64,000 nt of DNA from Candidatus Eiseniibacteriota bacterium (GTDB lineage Bacteria > Eisenbacteria > RBG-16-71-46 > CAIMUX01): the NCBI GenBank assembly GCA_016712505.1, contig JADJQY010000002.1:744001-808000 (forward strand). Reading direction: 5' to 3'. Both the position numbers and the translations under genes were made by a program. Shown here in pieces: positions 8,447-19,685 of the stretch. The notes beneath the pieces were generated by a model. That model ran no database searches and had not been told where the DNA came from. It saw only the letters and a program-made list of their open reading frames with translations. Position 1 is the stretch's first letter; every line of letters begins with the position of its first letter.

Positions 8447-9412
8447 ATGCAGATTCCAGAAGGTCTCTTTCTCGTAACCGGCGGGGCCGGGTTCGTCGGC
8501 TCGCACATCGTGGAGCGTCTCCTCCGGGAGGGGCGCCGCGTGCGAGTGATCGACAACTTCTCCACCGGGCGGCGCGAGAACCTCGCGCCGCTCCTCCGGG
8601 CCTACCCGACCACTCTCGAGCTGCTCGAGGCCGACATCCGGGACGAAGCGATGGTGCGGCGGGCGATGGACGGGGCGACGCACGTCGTGCACCAGGCGGC
8701 GCTGGCCAGCGTGCAGCGCTCGGTCACCGATCCCAAGCCGACGCACGACGTCAACATGACCGGAACGTTGCTCCTGCTCGAGGCGGCGCGGGAGCAGAAG
8801 GTACGCCGCTTCGTGTTTGCCGGCTCCTCCAGCGTGTATGGGGACCAGCCGGAGCTGCCCAAGCACGAGGAGATGGCCCCTCGGCCGCGCTCCCCCTACG
8901 CCCTTTCCAAGCTGGTGGGGGAGTCGTACTGTCAGCTGTTTTTCGAACTCTACGGGCTCGAAACGGTGACCCTGCGCTACTTCAACGTCTTCGGCCCGCG
9001 GCAGACCCCGGACTCGCAATACGCGGCGGTCATCCCTCTCTTCGCCCGCGCAGTGGTGAAGGGAGAGACGCCGGAGATCTTCGGGGACGGGGAGCAGACG
9101 CGGGATTTCACCTTTATCGAGAACGTGGTCGAGGCGAACCTGCTCGCCCTCACCCGTCCGGGGGTTGGCGGCCAGGTGGTGAACATCGGTTGCGGTGACC
9201 GCACCTCTCTGCTTCAGCTCCTCCGCACGATTGCCCGCCTGCGCGGGGCCGAGGTCGCGCCATCGTTCCAGCCTCCACGGGCCGGAGATGTGCGTGACTC
9301 CCAGGCCTCGATCGAGGCGGCGCGGCGCCTGCTCGGGTATGAGCCGAAGGTGAATCTCGAGGAGGGGCTCCGGCGGACGCTGGACTGGTTCCTCGAGCCG
9401 TCAGCCGCCTGA
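8447..9412 (+). CDS. UDP-N-acetylglucosamine/glucose 4-epimerase family protein
   Basis: An extended SDR of 321 residues with VTGGAGFVGSH at the N-terminus, VIDNFSTGRRENL (adenine-ribose acidic residue), VVHQAALASVQRSV, FAGSSSVYGDQPELPKHE and the catalytic YALSK (about residue 148). It then has LRYFNVFGPRQTPDSQYAAVIPLF and GDGEQTRDFTFIENVV. This set is that of WbpP-type UDP-GlcNAc C4-epimerases and related enzymes that supply surface polysaccharide precursors. The start at 8447 follows a GGAAGAGGGAG Shine-Dalgarno; a longer frame to 8306 overlaps the dehydrogenase. A T-tailed hairpin 37 bases downstream ends this transcription unit. Confidence 0.88.
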   Translation: MQIPEGLFLVTGGAGFVGSHIVERLLREGRRVRVIDNFSTGRRENLAPLLRAYPTTLELLEADIRDEAMVRRAMDGATHVVHQAALASVQRSVTDPKPTHDVNMTGTLLLLEAAREQKVRRFVFAGSSSVYGDQPELPKHEEMAPRPRSPYALSKLVGESYCQLFFELYGLETVTLRYFNVFGPRQTPDSQYAAVIPLFARAVVKGETPEIFGDGEQTRDFTFIENVVEANLLALTRPGVGGQVVNIGCGDRTSLLQLLRTIARLRGAEVAPSFQPPRAGDVRDSQASIEAARRLLGYEPKVNLEEGLRRTLDWFLEPSAA

Positions 9413-9448
9413 CGGTGGATCTGCCCCGCCCGCGGGGTCCAATCGACG

Positions 9449-9492
9449 AATCGGCCCGGTCCTCACGAGAGGAGCGGGCCGATTGGCGTTTT
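9449..9492 (+). terminator. Rho-independent-type terminator
   Basis: AATCGGCCCG (9449-9458) pairs with CGGGCCGATT (9475-9484); the loop contains a further CCTC/GAGG pairing and T4 follows at 9489-9492. It lies 37 bases after the epimerase stop. The rest of the 283-base gap to 9695 shows no gene. Confidence 0.65.
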
Positions 9493-9695
9493 CCGGCGTG
9501 CCGATTCCGTTTCCAGGACTGGCGCCCCCGCCGTCGCTGGTCGCACAATGCGCTCGGCGCACCGGCCGGAGGTGTGCGCGCCGGGAGCGGTGGATGCCCT
9601 TCGCCGTTCGAGGGCCGAGCATGTTCGGCCGGCGCGGCAAAAGGGCGGAGAGTCCCGCACCCCCGCTCGGGGAACTGCGGGCAAGGAAGGACTCC

Positions 9696-10811
9696 ATGCA
9701 GGTCCCGCTGCTAGATCTGAAGGCACAGTTTCAGTCATTGCGCGAGCCGATCCTGAGCGCGGTCGAGCAAACCCTCTCGTCCGGCTCCTGGATCCTCGGA
9801 CCGACGGTGGAGCGCCTGGAACTGGCGCTCTCCGAGCGTCTCGCGGTCAAGTCCTCGGTTGGCGTTGCCTCCGGCACCGATGCGCTCCTCCTGGCGCTCA
9901 AGGCGGTCGACGTGGGGCATGGGGATGAAGTGATCCTGCCGACCTTTACCTTCTTCGCCACCGCAGGCGCGGTGGTGAACTGTGGTGCGACACCGGTCTT
10001 CGTCGAGATGGAAGACGACTCGTTCAACCTCGATCCGGCGGACGTCGAGCGGGCAATCACCCCCCGCACCAAGGCGATCATCGCGGTACACCTCTTCGGA
10101 CAGTCGGCCGCACTCGCGCCGATCCATGCCGTGGCGTTACGCCACGGGATCCCGGTGATCGAGGATGCCGCGCAGGCGATCGGAGCCACATACGGCTCGA
10201 CTCCGGTCGGCGGAGTGACCGAACTCGGCTGCTTCTCGTTTTACCCGACGAAGAACCTCGGGGCGGCTGGTGACGGCGGCCTCGTCACCTCGAACGACAC
10301 CCGGCTGGCCGAACGGGTACGCCTCCTGCGCAACCACGGCATGCAGCCCCGGTACTACCACCACGAGGTCGGGACGAACTCACGACTCGACGCGGTGCAG
10401 GCCGCGATCCTGCTGGTGAAGCTCGGTCGACTCGATGACTGGGCAGCGGCCCGGGCGCGGAACGCCGCCGCCTACAGCGCCGCGTTCGCCGCGGAAGCCG
10501 ATCTGAGGCCACCGCTCGATACCGGGGTCGGGACCCACGTCTGGAACCAGTACACCTTGCGACTGCGGAGGCCGGGCCGGGACGCGCTCCGGGCGTACCT
10601 CAGCGAGCGAGGAATCGGGACCGAGATCTACTATCCGGTGCCGCTCCACCAGCAGCCCTGCTTCCGCCACCTAGGGTACGAGGACGGTCGCTTCCCGCGG
10701 AGCGAGGAAGCGGCGCAGAGCTGCCTCTCGCTTCCGATTTTCCCCGAGATGACCGGCGAACAGCAGGGGCACGTGATCGACTCGATCCGCACCTGGCTGC
10801 GCACGGCGTAA
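9696..10811 (+). CDS. DegT/DnrJ/EryC1/StrS family sugar aminotransferase
   Basis: A PLP-dependent enzyme of 371 residues that transaminates a keto group on a nucleotide sugar. It shows VPLLDLKAQF at the start, SGTDALLLALKA (phosphate binding), TFTFFATAGAV, EDAAQAIGATY and the PLP lysine in YPTKNLGAAGDGG (about residue 187). NHGMQPRYYHHEVGTNSRLD follows. The form is close to WbpE or GnnB, which make 3-amino sugars from 3-keto UDP-GlcNAc derivatives; a Gfo/Idh partner of that chemistry is at 51736-52776. The start at 9696 has AAGGAAGG five bases upstream; the frame back to 9483 crosses the terminator. A GC-rich hairpin follows the stop. Confidence 0.88.
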   Translation: MQVPLLDLKAQFQSLREPILSAVEQTLSSGSWILGPTVERLELALSERLAVKSSVGVASGTDALLLALKAVDVGHGDEVILPTFTFFATAGAVVNCGATPVFVEMEDDSFNLDPADVERAITPRTKAIIAVHLFGQSAALAPIHAVALRHGIPVIEDAAQAIGATYGSTPVGGVTELGCFSFYPTKNLGAAGDGGLVTSNDTRLAERVRLLRNHGMQPRYYHHEVGTNSRLDAVQAAILLVKLGRLDDWAAARARNAAAYSAAFAAEADLRPPLDTGVGTHVWNQYTLRLRRPGRDALRAYLSERGIGTEIYYPVPLHQQPCFRHLGYEDGRFPRSEEAAQSCLSLPIFPEMTGEQQGHVIDSIRTWLRTA

Positions 10812-10840
10812 CGCCACCTCCCGGCACGCGCAACCTGCCA

Positions 10841-10871
10841 CGGCCCCGTGCAGCCTGCACGGGGCCGGTTT
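10841..10871 (+). terminator. Terminator hairpin after the aminotransferase
   Basis: GGCCCCGTGCA (10842-10852) pairs with TGCACGGGGCC (10856-10866) over a 3-base loop, extended by a C-G pair, with TTT at 10869-10871. It is 30 bases after the stop at 10811. Confidence 0.65.
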
Positions 10872-10998
10872 CGTCGGCCCTTCCGGGTAACGGGGACCAC
10901 GTCGGCGGAGCCATGCTCCGGATCGGCAGTTGCAGCCACCAAGCTCCGCGGCTCCGTGCCCGGAACCGCTCCGGCACGAGAATCACCGCCTGTTCCAC

Positions 10999-11949
10999 AT
11001 GCATTCCCCGCGATCGTGCATTGCGCCCGCCCTGATGGGCATCCTGACGCTGCTCTCCGTCCCTGCGCGGGCGGGCGAGAACGCCTTTCAAGGCACATCG
11101 CTTCCTGCTGATCCCACCTGGCAGGCGACCTCGGGCGCGCGCGCCGCGACCGGCCGATCCGCCGCCTGCGCGCTGCGCAATCCAGCCACGCTGGTCCGTT
11201 CGGACCAGCCGGATCTGAGCACCAGCCATCTCCAGTGGGCGAATGGCGTGGCGCGAGAGTGGGCTGCCATCCGCGGCCGTCTCGGCACGGTCAAGTTGGT
11301 CGGGGACGCCGCCCTCCTGCACGCGCCGGAGCTGGAAGGGTACGACGCCACCGGGGTCGCGCTCGGTCGGTTCCGGGCAGGGGAGTGGACGGCAGGACTG
11401 AGCTTCGCCCACGACCTCGCTCCAGGTTGGGCCGTTGGTCTGGGGCTCCGAACCACCCAGCTCCAGGATCCGGAGGCGTCGCTCAGCGCATTCAGCGGCT
11501 CGGCCGGGCTGCTGGTGGAACAGGGGAGCTGGACCGCCGGCGTGTCGTTGTCGGACTTCGGCGTCCTCACCGGCGCGAACGCCGAAAGCTACGGCACCGA
11601 CCGTAGGATCACCCTCGGGATCGAGCGCGCCTGGGGCCCCGGTCAGCTGCTGGCCGCCGCACTCGAGCGGGGAGGCGACGGACGTCTGGCCACGCGCCTC
11701 GGTGGAAGCTTTGCGCCTCATCCTTCCTTCGAACTCCTCGCCGGGTGTGCGTGGTCAGCCGGCGACGAGGGCGGAGAACTCGGGGCAGCCACCGGACTTC
11801 GCCTCGCGCTGCGGCGCGTGGCGATCAGCTACGCCTTCCAGCCAACTGCCTCTCTCGGGGCGACCCATCAGATCGGACTCGAGCTCTCACTGCAACGCGG
11901 GCCGTCGATCTGGGACGGGATCCGGGAGCCGATCGCGCCGGCCCGCTGA
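10999..11949 (+). CDS. PorV/PorQ-like outer-membrane beta-barrel protein
   Basis: A predicted 316-residue outer-membrane protein. A signal peptide ends near VPARAGE (about residue 25). The mature start has an ARAATGRSAACALRNPATL segment like the conserved NPA turn in PorV/PorQ/UPF0164 barrels. Alternating short amphipathic strands follow to the end (for example WTAGVSLSDFGVLTGAN and VAISYAFQPTASLG). In Bacteroidota, relatives carry or anchor cargo of the type IX secretion system, but no other T9SS gene is in this window, so that role is only possible. The ATG at 10999 is preferred because the signal peptide starts there; a TTG at 10930 would add 23 polar residues. Confidence 0.7.
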   Translation: MHSPRSCIAPALMGILTLLSVPARAGENAFQGTSLPADPTWQATSGARAATGRSAACALRNPATLVRSDQPDLSTSHLQWANGVAREWAAIRGRLGTVKLVGDAALLHAPELEGYDATGVALGRFRAGEWTAGLSFAHDLAPGWAVGLGLRTTQLQDPEASLSAFSGSAGLLVEQGSWTAGVSLSDFGVLTGANAESYGTDRRITLGIERAWGPGQLLAAALERGGDGRLATRLGGSFAPHPSFELLAGCAWSAGDEGGELGAATGLRLALRRVAISYAFQPTASLGATHQIGLELSLQRGPSIWDGIREPIAPAR

Positions 11950-11982
11950 TTCTTCCGGCCGCCTGGCAATCGGGGAATCCGC

Positions 11983-12011
11983 TTGACCGCTTCTTTGGGC
12001 GGGTGCTACCC
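11983..12011 (+). promoter_or_regulatory. Candidate promoter for the RfbE-like epimerase
   Basis: TTGACC at 11983-11988 is followed after 17 bases by CTACCC at 12006-12011 (or TACCCC with an 18-base spacer). A small hairpin, CCTCGT-GAA-ACGAGG at 12011-12025, lies between it and the start codon at 12036. Confidence 0.45.
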
Positions 12012-12035
12012 CTCGTGAAACGAGGAAGGAACCCC

Positions 12036-13139
12036 ATGCCCAGAATTCTGATCACCGGTGGAGCCGGTTTCATCGGCTCGCACGCCGCTCTGCACTTTGC
12101 CCGCCACGGCTGGGACGTGCGCGTTCTGGACAACCTCTCCCGCGGGCAACTCCTCCACAAGGTGGATCCGAATGCGCGGCACAACTGGGATCGCCTTGGC
12201 TCGGAGGCGCAGGTTGGGGCGGAGGTGCCGATTCCCGGGAGCTTGCCGCTGGAGCAGAAGCCGATCGAGCGGATCCTGGGCGACATCCGAGACCGGGACA
12301 CGGTGAACGAGGCGGTGCGGGATGTGGATGTGGTGCTTCATGCCGCGGCTCAGACCGCGGTGACCACCTCGACGGTCGACCCCGCGACCGACTTCGAGAC
12401 CAATGCTCTGGGCACCTTTCGGGTGTTGAACGCCATCCGTGAGAGCGGCCGGAAGCCGGCGTTTCTCTACTGCTCGACCAACAAGGTCTACGGAGAGCGG
12501 GTCAACGCCGTGCCGCTGGAAGAGCGCGAGAGTCGGTGGACCTTCGCCGGCCCGCACGCGCGGGGAATCCCGGAGGAGTTCGGGGTCGATCTCTGCGAAC
12601 ACACCCCCTATGGCTGTTCGAAGCTGACCGGCGACCTCTATGTCCAGGACTTCGGTCATCTCTATGGCTTGAAGGTCGGCGTCTTTCGCATGTCGTGCAT
12701 CTACGGAACGCAGCAGTTCGGGCTCGAGGATCAAGGTTGGGTTGCCTGGTTCGTGATCGCAGCCTTGCGCGGCGCACCGCTCACCATCTTCGGCGACGGC
12801 AAGCAAGTTCGCGACGTGCTCTGGGTGGACGATCTGGTGCGGGCCTACGAGGCGTTCATCGAGCGCGGCCCACAGGTCGGCGTCTTCAACATGGGTGGCG
12901 GGTCGGAGTTCACCCTCTCGCTGCGTGAACTCCTGGCGCAGCTCGAGGCGCGGCTGGGTCGGAAGATCCCGGTCGCCCAGGCTGGCTGGCGCCCAAGTGA
13001 TCAGAAGGTCTACGTGAGCAACATCGACCACGCCCGCAGCACGCTCGGCTGGCGCCCCGAGGTGAGCCCGAAGCAGGGGGTCGATCGCCTCTTCGATTGG
13101 GTCGAGCAGAACCCCTCCCTCTTCGCCCACATCGGCTGA
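12036..13139 (+). CDS. CDP-paratose 2-epimerase-like NAD-dependent epimerase
   Basis: An extended SDR of 367 residues with ILITGGAGFIGSHAALHFA at the N-terminus, HAAAQTAVTTSTVDP, YCSTNKVYGERVNAVPLEE, the active-site YGCSK (about residue 190) and FRMSCIYGTQQFGLEDQGWVAW. The STNKVYG and CxYGxxQFGxEDQGW strings are characteristic of the RfbE/tyvelose epimerase branch, which also includes uncharacterised sugar-nucleotide epimerases. The N-terminal half carries an insertion with PGSLPLEQKPIER that is longer than in GalE. It has its own candidate promoter and AGGAAGGA ahead of the ATG, and it is the last gene of the surface-sugar region. Confidence 0.85.
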   Translation: MPRILITGGAGFIGSHAALHFARHGWDVRVLDNLSRGQLLHKVDPNARHNWDRLGSEAQVGAEVPIPGSLPLEQKPIERILGDIRDRDTVNEAVRDVDVVLHAAAQTAVTTSTVDPATDFETNALGTFRVLNAIRESGRKPAFLYCSTNKVYGERVNAVPLEERESRWTFAGPHARGIPEEFGVDLCEHTPYGCSKLTGDLYVQDFGHLYGLKVGVFRMSCIYGTQQFGLEDQGWVAWFVIAALRGAPLTIFGDGKQVRDVLWVDDLVRAYEAFIERGPQVGVFNMGGGSEFTLSLRELLAQLEARLGRKIPVAQAGWRPSDQKVYVSNIDHARSTLGWRPEVSPKQGVDRLFDWVEQNPSLFAHIG

Positions 13140-13227
13140 TCCACGGGCGGGCATCGACCGGGCTGGAACTCGAGGGGCGGGATCGTCGTTCAGATCCTCC
13201 GTGGCCCTGAGCTAACCGAGGAATGTC

Positions 13228-15840
13228 ATGAACCCCGAGCGGATGACCGAGCGGACGCGGGAGGCGCTGATCGACGCCCAGTCGATCGCGGTTCGCCGCG
13301 GCCACCAGGAGGTGGATGGAGAGCACTTGCTGCTCGCCCTGCTGCGCCAGGAGAACGGGCTCCTTCCCCGGCTTCTCGAGCGGATGTCGCTCGATCGGGA
13401 CACCCTGGCGGCAAGTCTCGAGCGCGATCTGGAGGGGCGTCCCCGGGTGAGCGGTCCGGGAGCGGAAGCGGGGAAGATCTACGGCACCCGCCGCCTGGAG
13501 AGCCTGTTCCTGCGAGCCGAGGACGAGGCGAAGCAGCTCAAGGACGACTTCATCTCGGTCGAGCACCTCACCCTCGCTTTCATCGAGGAGGGACGCGGCT
13601 CGGCCGCCGGACGCGCGCTGCTCGCTGCGGGTGTGGCGCGGGATCCCTTTCTCGCTGCCCTGGCGCAGGTGCGCGGACGTCAGCGCGTGACCTCCGCCGA
13701 TCCCGAGTCGACCTACGAGGCGCTGGAGAAGTTCGGTGTCGACCTGGTGGCGCAAGCCCAGAGCGGCAGGCTCGACCCGGTGATCGGACGGGATGCCGAG
13801 ATTCGGCGGGTGATCCGCATCCTCTCGCGCAAGACGAAGAACAACCCGGTGTTGATCGGCGAGCCGGGGGTGGGCAAGACGGCGATCGTCGAGGGGCTTG
13901 CCCAGCGAATCGTGCGCGGCGACGTCCCGGAGTGGCTGCAGAGCCGCGCGATCTTCTCGCTCGATCTCGGTGCCCTCCTGGCCGGCGCGAAGTACCGCGG
14001 CGAGTTCGAGGAGCGCCTGAAGGCCGTGCTGGCCGAGATCAAGGCGAGCGAGGGGCGGGTGATCCTCTTCATCGACGAGCTCCATACCATCGTCGGGGCG
14101 GGGAAGACCGAGGGCTCGACCGACGCCGGCAACCTGCTCAAGCCGATGTTGGCCCGCGGGGAGTTGCACTGCATCGGGGCCACGACCTTGGCGGAGTATC
14201 GGAAGCATATCGAGAAGGATGCCGCGCTGGAGCGCCGCTTCCAGCCGGTGGTGGTCGAGGCTCCCACGGTGGAGGACACGATCTCGATCCTTCGTGGGTT
14301 GAAGGAACGCTACGAGGTGCACCACGGCGTGCGGATCCTCGATGCCGCATTGGTTGCGGCGGCCACCCTCTCCGATCGATACATCGCCGACCGGTTTCTG
14401 CCCGACAAGGCGATCGACCTGGTCGACGAGGCCTGCGCCTCGATCCGAACCGAAATCGACTCGATGCCGGCGGAGCTGGACGAGGCGACGCGCCGCGTCC
14501 GCCAGCTCGAGATCGAGGAGGCCGCCCTGCGGAAGGAGACCGATCGGGCCAGCGAGGATCGACTCGAGCTGCTCCGGGAAGAGCTGGCCGATCTGCGCGA
14601 GTCCACCGCTACTACCCAAGCGCGTTGGCAGACCGAGAAGGCCGCGATCGCCCGGCTGCGCGGCCTGCGGGAGGAGATCGAAAAGTTGCGCCGGGAGGTG
14701 GAGCGCGCCGAGCAAGCCTCCGACCTCGAGCGCGCGGCGGAGTTGAAGTATGGTCGTCTCCCCGGTCTCGAGCGGGAACTGCGCGAGGCGGAACAGGGCG
14801 CGAGCGAGGGGGCACGACTGATCCGCGAGGAGGTCGACGAGGAGGAGATCGCCGAGATCGTCTCCCGCTGGACCCGGATCCCGGTCTCGCGACTGGTCGA
14901 GGGGGAAAGACAGAAGCTGCTCCGTCTTGACCAGTTGCTGCGTCAGAAGGTGGTGGGACAGGACGAGGCGGTCCGCCTGGTGGCCGACGCGGTGATCCGC
15001 GCCCGCTCCGGGATCAAGGATCCGAACCGGCCGATCGGTTCGTTTCTCTTCCTCGGCCCCACCGGCGTGGGCAAGACCGAGCTGGTCAGGACCCTTGCCG
15101 AGGCGCTGTTCGACAGCCGGGACCGGATCGTTCGCATCGACATGAGCGAGTACCAGGAGCGCCACACGGTCTCGCGCCTGATCGGGGCTCCGCCGGGATA
15201 CGTCGGCTTCGAGGAGGGGGGACAGCTCACCGAGGCGGTGCGAAGGAAGCCCTACTCGGTCATTCTCTTCGACGAGATCGAGAAGGCCCATTCCGATGTC
15301 TGGAATCTGCTGCTGCAGATCCTCGACGACGGTCGCGCCACCGACGCCCAGGGGAGGACGGTCGACTTCAAGAACACCGTGATCATCCTGACCTCGAACC
15401 TCGGATCGGGACTGCTGCTCGATTCGGTGGCGATGGAAGGACGGATCACCGAGGCAGCGCGCGACGCCGTGATGCGCGAGCTGCGCGCCTCGTTCCGGCC
15501 GGAGTTCCTGAACCGGATCGACGAGATCGTCCTCTTCAGCCCGCTGCGTCGAGAAGAGATCCTGACCATCGTGGATCTTTTGACCGCGGAACTGCGCGCG
15601 CGCCTCTCCGCACGCGATCTCACCTTGACCCTGACCGACGCCGCGCGAACGCTCGCCGCCGAGCGCGGATTCGATCCGGTCTTCGGCGCGCGCCCGCTCA
15701 AGCGCTATCTCCAGCGCGAACTCGAGACGCGGATCGGACGCGCGCTGCTCGCCGGCGAGGCGCCGCCCGGGGCGAAGCTCGAGGTGGATGCCGATGGTGG
15801 GTCGCTGGTGGTGCGAATCGTCCCCCCGGGCGCCTGCTAG
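13228..15840 (+). CDS. clpB: ATP-dependent disaggregase ClpB
   Basis: A 870-residue HSP100 chaperone that pulls polypeptides from aggregates together with DnaK. Domains in order: Clp N-domain (1-150), first AAA module with GEPGVGKT (about 211-218) and FIDELHT, a long coiled-coil middle domain (about 410-530, rich in Glu/Arg/Leu), and second AAA module with GPTGVGKT (about 611-618), LFDEIEKAH and the sensor-2 GARPLKR. The coiled-coil M-domain and the length separate it from ClpA and ClpC. The ATG at 13228 has GAGG upstream. No CIRCE element or obvious heat-shock promoter is visible in the 88 bases before it. The long antisense frames across this gene are composition artefacts. Confidence 0.95.
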   Translation: MNPERMTERTREALIDAQSIAVRRGHQEVDGEHLLLALLRQENGLLPRLLERMSLDRDTLAASLERDLEGRPRVSGPGAEAGKIYGTRRLESLFLRAEDEAKQLKDDFISVEHLTLAFIEEGRGSAAGRALLAAGVARDPFLAALAQVRGRQRVTSADPESTYEALEKFGVDLVAQAQSGRLDPVIGRDAEIRRVIRILSRKTKNNPVLIGEPGVGKTAIVEGLAQRIVRGDVPEWLQSRAIFSLDLGALLAGAKYRGEFEERLKAVLAEIKASEGRVILFIDELHTIVGAGKTEGSTDAGNLLKPMLARGELHCIGATTLAEYRKHIEKDAALERRFQPVVVEAPTVEDTISILRGLKERYEVHHGVRILDAALVAAATLSDRYIADRFLPDKAIDLVDEACASIRTEIDSMPAELDEATRRVRQLEIEEAALRKETDRASEDRLELLREELADLRESTATTQARWQTEKAAIARLRGLREEIEKLRREVERAEQASDLERAAELKYGRLPGLERELREAEQGASEGARLIREEVDEEEIAEIVSRWTRIPVSRLVEGERQKLLRLDQLLRQKVVGQDEAVRLVADAVIRARSGIKDPNRPIGSFLFLGPTGVGKTELVRTLAEALFDSRDRIVRIDMSEYQERHTVSRLIGAPPGYVGFEEGGQLTEAVRRKPYSVILFDEIEKAHSDVWNLLLQILDDGRATDAQGRTVDFKNTVIILTSNLGSGLLLDSVAMEGRITEAARDAVMRELRASFRPEFLNRIDEIVLFSPLRREEILTIVDLLTAELRARLSARDLTLTLTDAARTLAAERGFDPVFGARPLKRYLQRELETRIGRALLAGEAPPGAKLEVDADGGSLVVRIVPPGAC

Positions 15841-15958
15841 CCCGCAGGATCGGCCTCGGGCCCAGGGTATTTTCGCCCAGAAGCCCGAAAATCCTCCAGT
15901 CGGTCTCCGGTTCTCTCGACAACTCCTTGGGGGAATTTCCCCAACCCAAGGAGGATTC

Positions 15959-17618
15959 ATGGCTGGGTCGGTAGACGCAGGAGCCGCGGTCGAGCGCAGG
16001 CTGGAGGAGCTGAAGGCAGTACTGCCCGGGCTCGCCGACCTGCCCGCGCCCGACCGAGAGAACATCCCTGCGCTCTTCCTGCGCTTGGCGGACGAGGCGG
16101 AGCGATTGCAGCGCCGAGGCATCCGCGATCAGATCCACCACTCGAGTTTTCACGAGCTGGTGACCGCGCTCCTGCGTGGCCGGGATGCAGAGTCGATCCT
16201 CGAGACGTTGGCCTTCTACCTCCTGCGCGTGCTGGCGCTGGACGAGATCCTCTGTCTGCGCCGCACCGACGCCCCCTCGGCCTGGGTGGGCTACTACGGG
16301 GCGCAGACCGACCCGGGGCTCGAACGGGTGCGGCTGGAACGGCTCCCGGACGAAGCGGATCGCCTCCACCCGAACCGCTTCCACTACGTCGAGTCGCTCG
16401 GTGAAGTCGGCGCCGATGCCTTCGAGGACCCGGACGCGTGCGTGGGCCTCCTGTGCATGAACCGCGCCGCGGGATGGAACGAGGACGACCCACCGCCCAA
16501 GGCGATCGCCGCCCGCGTGGCCGGGATCTTCGAGACGCTGCGGCACCGCGAGGAACAGGAGCGATCCGGTCGGTTCCGTCGTGAGTTGCTCGAGGCGATG
16601 CGCGACGGTGTGCTGGCCGTGGGGGCGGATGGGCAGATCCTGGAGATCAACGCCGCCGCCGCCCGCCTGCTCGGTCTCGAACCGGAGCGGCAGTTCCGCG
16701 GCCAGTCGATCGAGCTGTTGCACCATAGCGCTCCGCTCCTGATCGAACATCTCAAGCAGGCGCTGGCGGCCGAGCTGGCCCCGCCGGCGCACGAGGTGGT
16801 TCTGCTGTCGGGGAACGAGCGGATTCCGCTCAACGTGGCGACCTCGATGCTGCTCGACGATGAAGGGCGCTTTCGCGGCCTGGTGGTGAACCTGACCGAT
16901 CTAACGGCGGTCAAGGAGATGGAAGAGGAGATCCGGCGCCTCGACCATCTCGCGGCCCTGGGTCGATTCGCCGCCGGGGTCGCGCACGAGATCCGCAATC
17001 CCCTGGCCGGCATCGAGGCCGGCGTCTCGTACATCGCGCGGCGGTTCCCGGCTGACTCGGTGGAGCAGGACGATGTCCGCTATGTGACCGGCGAGGTGCG
17101 CCGTCTCAACCGGATCGTCTCCGATCTTCTCGACTACACCCGCCCGCGTCCGCTCGATACCACGTCGATCGACGCGGGCAAGCTGGCCCTCCGAGTTCAG
17201 CACTCCCTGGAGCCGATCTCCCGCTCGCGCGGGGTCGACCTCAAGCTCGATGGGCCGGCCGGGCTCGCCCTGATGGCCGACCCGGAGCGCCTCGAGCAGG
17301 TGCTGCTCAACCTGGTCAAGAACGCCATCGAGGCGACCCCCTCGCTGTCGACGGTGATCCTCCGCTGGGAGGAACTTCGAAGCGGCGGCTTTTGCTTCTG
17401 GGTACTCGACCAGGGGCCGGGGATGTCGGAAGAGGAACGGGCCAGGGTTTTCGAACCGTTTTTCACCACGAAGGGGGGAGGTACCGGGCTTGGCCTCTAT
17501 CTCTCCCACGCCATCGTGCAGCAGCACGGTGGGAAACTGAGCCTTCTGCCTCGACCGGGCGGAGGTACCGCAGCGCGACTGGAGTTGCCCTCCGGGGGCG
17601 CGGAAAGGATGGAGGAGG

Positions 17619-17644
<26 letters not shown>
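15959..17644 (+). CDS. Sensor histidine kinase, NtrB-like, with GAF-like and PAS domains
   Basis: A soluble-looking kinase of 561 residues; no membrane helices are visible. A GAF-like region (about 60-200) precedes a PAS domain (about 215-320, DGQILEINAAAARLLGL). Then come the HisKA box with phospho-acceptor H343 in AHEIRNPLAGIEAG and the HATPase with N-box NLVKNAIEATP, G1 DQGPGM, F-box FEPFFTTK and G2 GTGLGLYLS. A textbook AAGGAGG lies four bases before the ATG. Just upstream is a near-palindrome TTGGGGGAATTTCCCCAA (15927-15944) of unknown meaning. The downstream regulator starts at 17619, inside this gene's last codons, so the pair is translationally coupled. The signal sensed is unknown. 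Confidence 0.9.
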
Positions 17645-19119
<1,475 letters not shown>

Positions 19120-19124
19120 CCCAG

Positions 19125-19685
19125 ATGGAACGGACGACCCGCACCGCAACCGGTTCGTGCGGCGCGGGTCGTCCGTTCGCTCGCCTCCGTACGGCTCTCT
19201 CCCTGCTGCTCACTGCCGCGACCGTATCCGCCTGTGGATACTCCTTCTCCGGCTCCGGACTTCCCGCGCACGTCAAGAGCGTTGCCATTCCGACCTTCGG
19301 CAACGAGACGGTCGAGGCCGAGCTCGGCCCGCAGCTCACCACCGCGCTGACCGACCGCCTGGTGCGGGACGGACGTCTCAAGGTCGCGCCCGAGTCCCAG
19401 GCCCAGGCGCGCGTCGAGGCGGTGGTCAAGAGCTACGACAACAAGGTCTACAACTACACGACCGGACAGACGCCGCAGGACTACATCGTGGTGGTCAAAC
19501 TGTCGGTCACGCTCCGGGATCTGGTGAAGAACCGCGAGATCTGGAAGGACGAGGGGATGAGCGGCACCGCGATCTATGCCCCGGGAGGCGGCTCCGGTCC
19601 GCTGACCAACGAGGCCGATGCCCGCGCCGAGGTGGTGCAGAATCTGGCCCGCGACATCGTGAGCAAGACCCTGGAGTCGTGGTGA
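19125..19685 (+). CDS. lptE: LptE-like LPS-assembly lipoprotein
   Basis: A 186-residue outer-membrane lipoprotein with a hydrophobic signal and lipobox VSAC, followed by GYSFSGSGLPAHVKSVAIPTFGN. It then has a TxxLxxxLTDRLVRDGRLKV helix and TTGQTPQDYIVVVKLSVTLRDLVKNREIWKDEGMSG. This CGYxF head and domain are those of the LptE/RlpB family, which plugs the LptD barrel in lipopolysaccharide export. GGGAGG at 19110-19115 is nine bases from the ATG at 19125; the ATG at 19116, overlapping the upstream stop as ATGA, is an alternative but has no room for a ribosome site. lptD itself is not in the window. Its stop overlaps the GTG of holA. Confidence 0.8.
   Translation: MERTTRTATGSCGAGRPFARLRTALSLLLTAATVSACGYSFSGSGLPAHVKSVAIPTFGNETVEAELGPQLTTALTDRLVRDGRLKVAPESQAQARVEAVVKSYDNKVYNYTTGQTPQDYIVVVKLSVTLRDLVKNREIWKDEGMSGTAIYAPGGGSGPLTNEADARAEVVQNLARDIVSKTLESW

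Noticed and set aside
13140..13227. CIRCE or heat-shock promoter before clpB
   Set aside because: No TTAGCACTC inverted repeat and no CTTGAAA/CCCCAT pair could be read.
15927..15944. Sigma-54 promoter before the NtrB-like kinase
   Set aside because: The palindrome there does not match TGGCAC-N5-TTGC and no other match was seen in the upstream region.
12910..16122. A 1070-codon open frame antisense to clpB
   Set aside because: High GC codon bias leaves the opposite strand open. The clpB motifs are intact on the plus strand and the antisense product is low-complexity without any domain. The same applies to the 839-codon frame opposite clpC.
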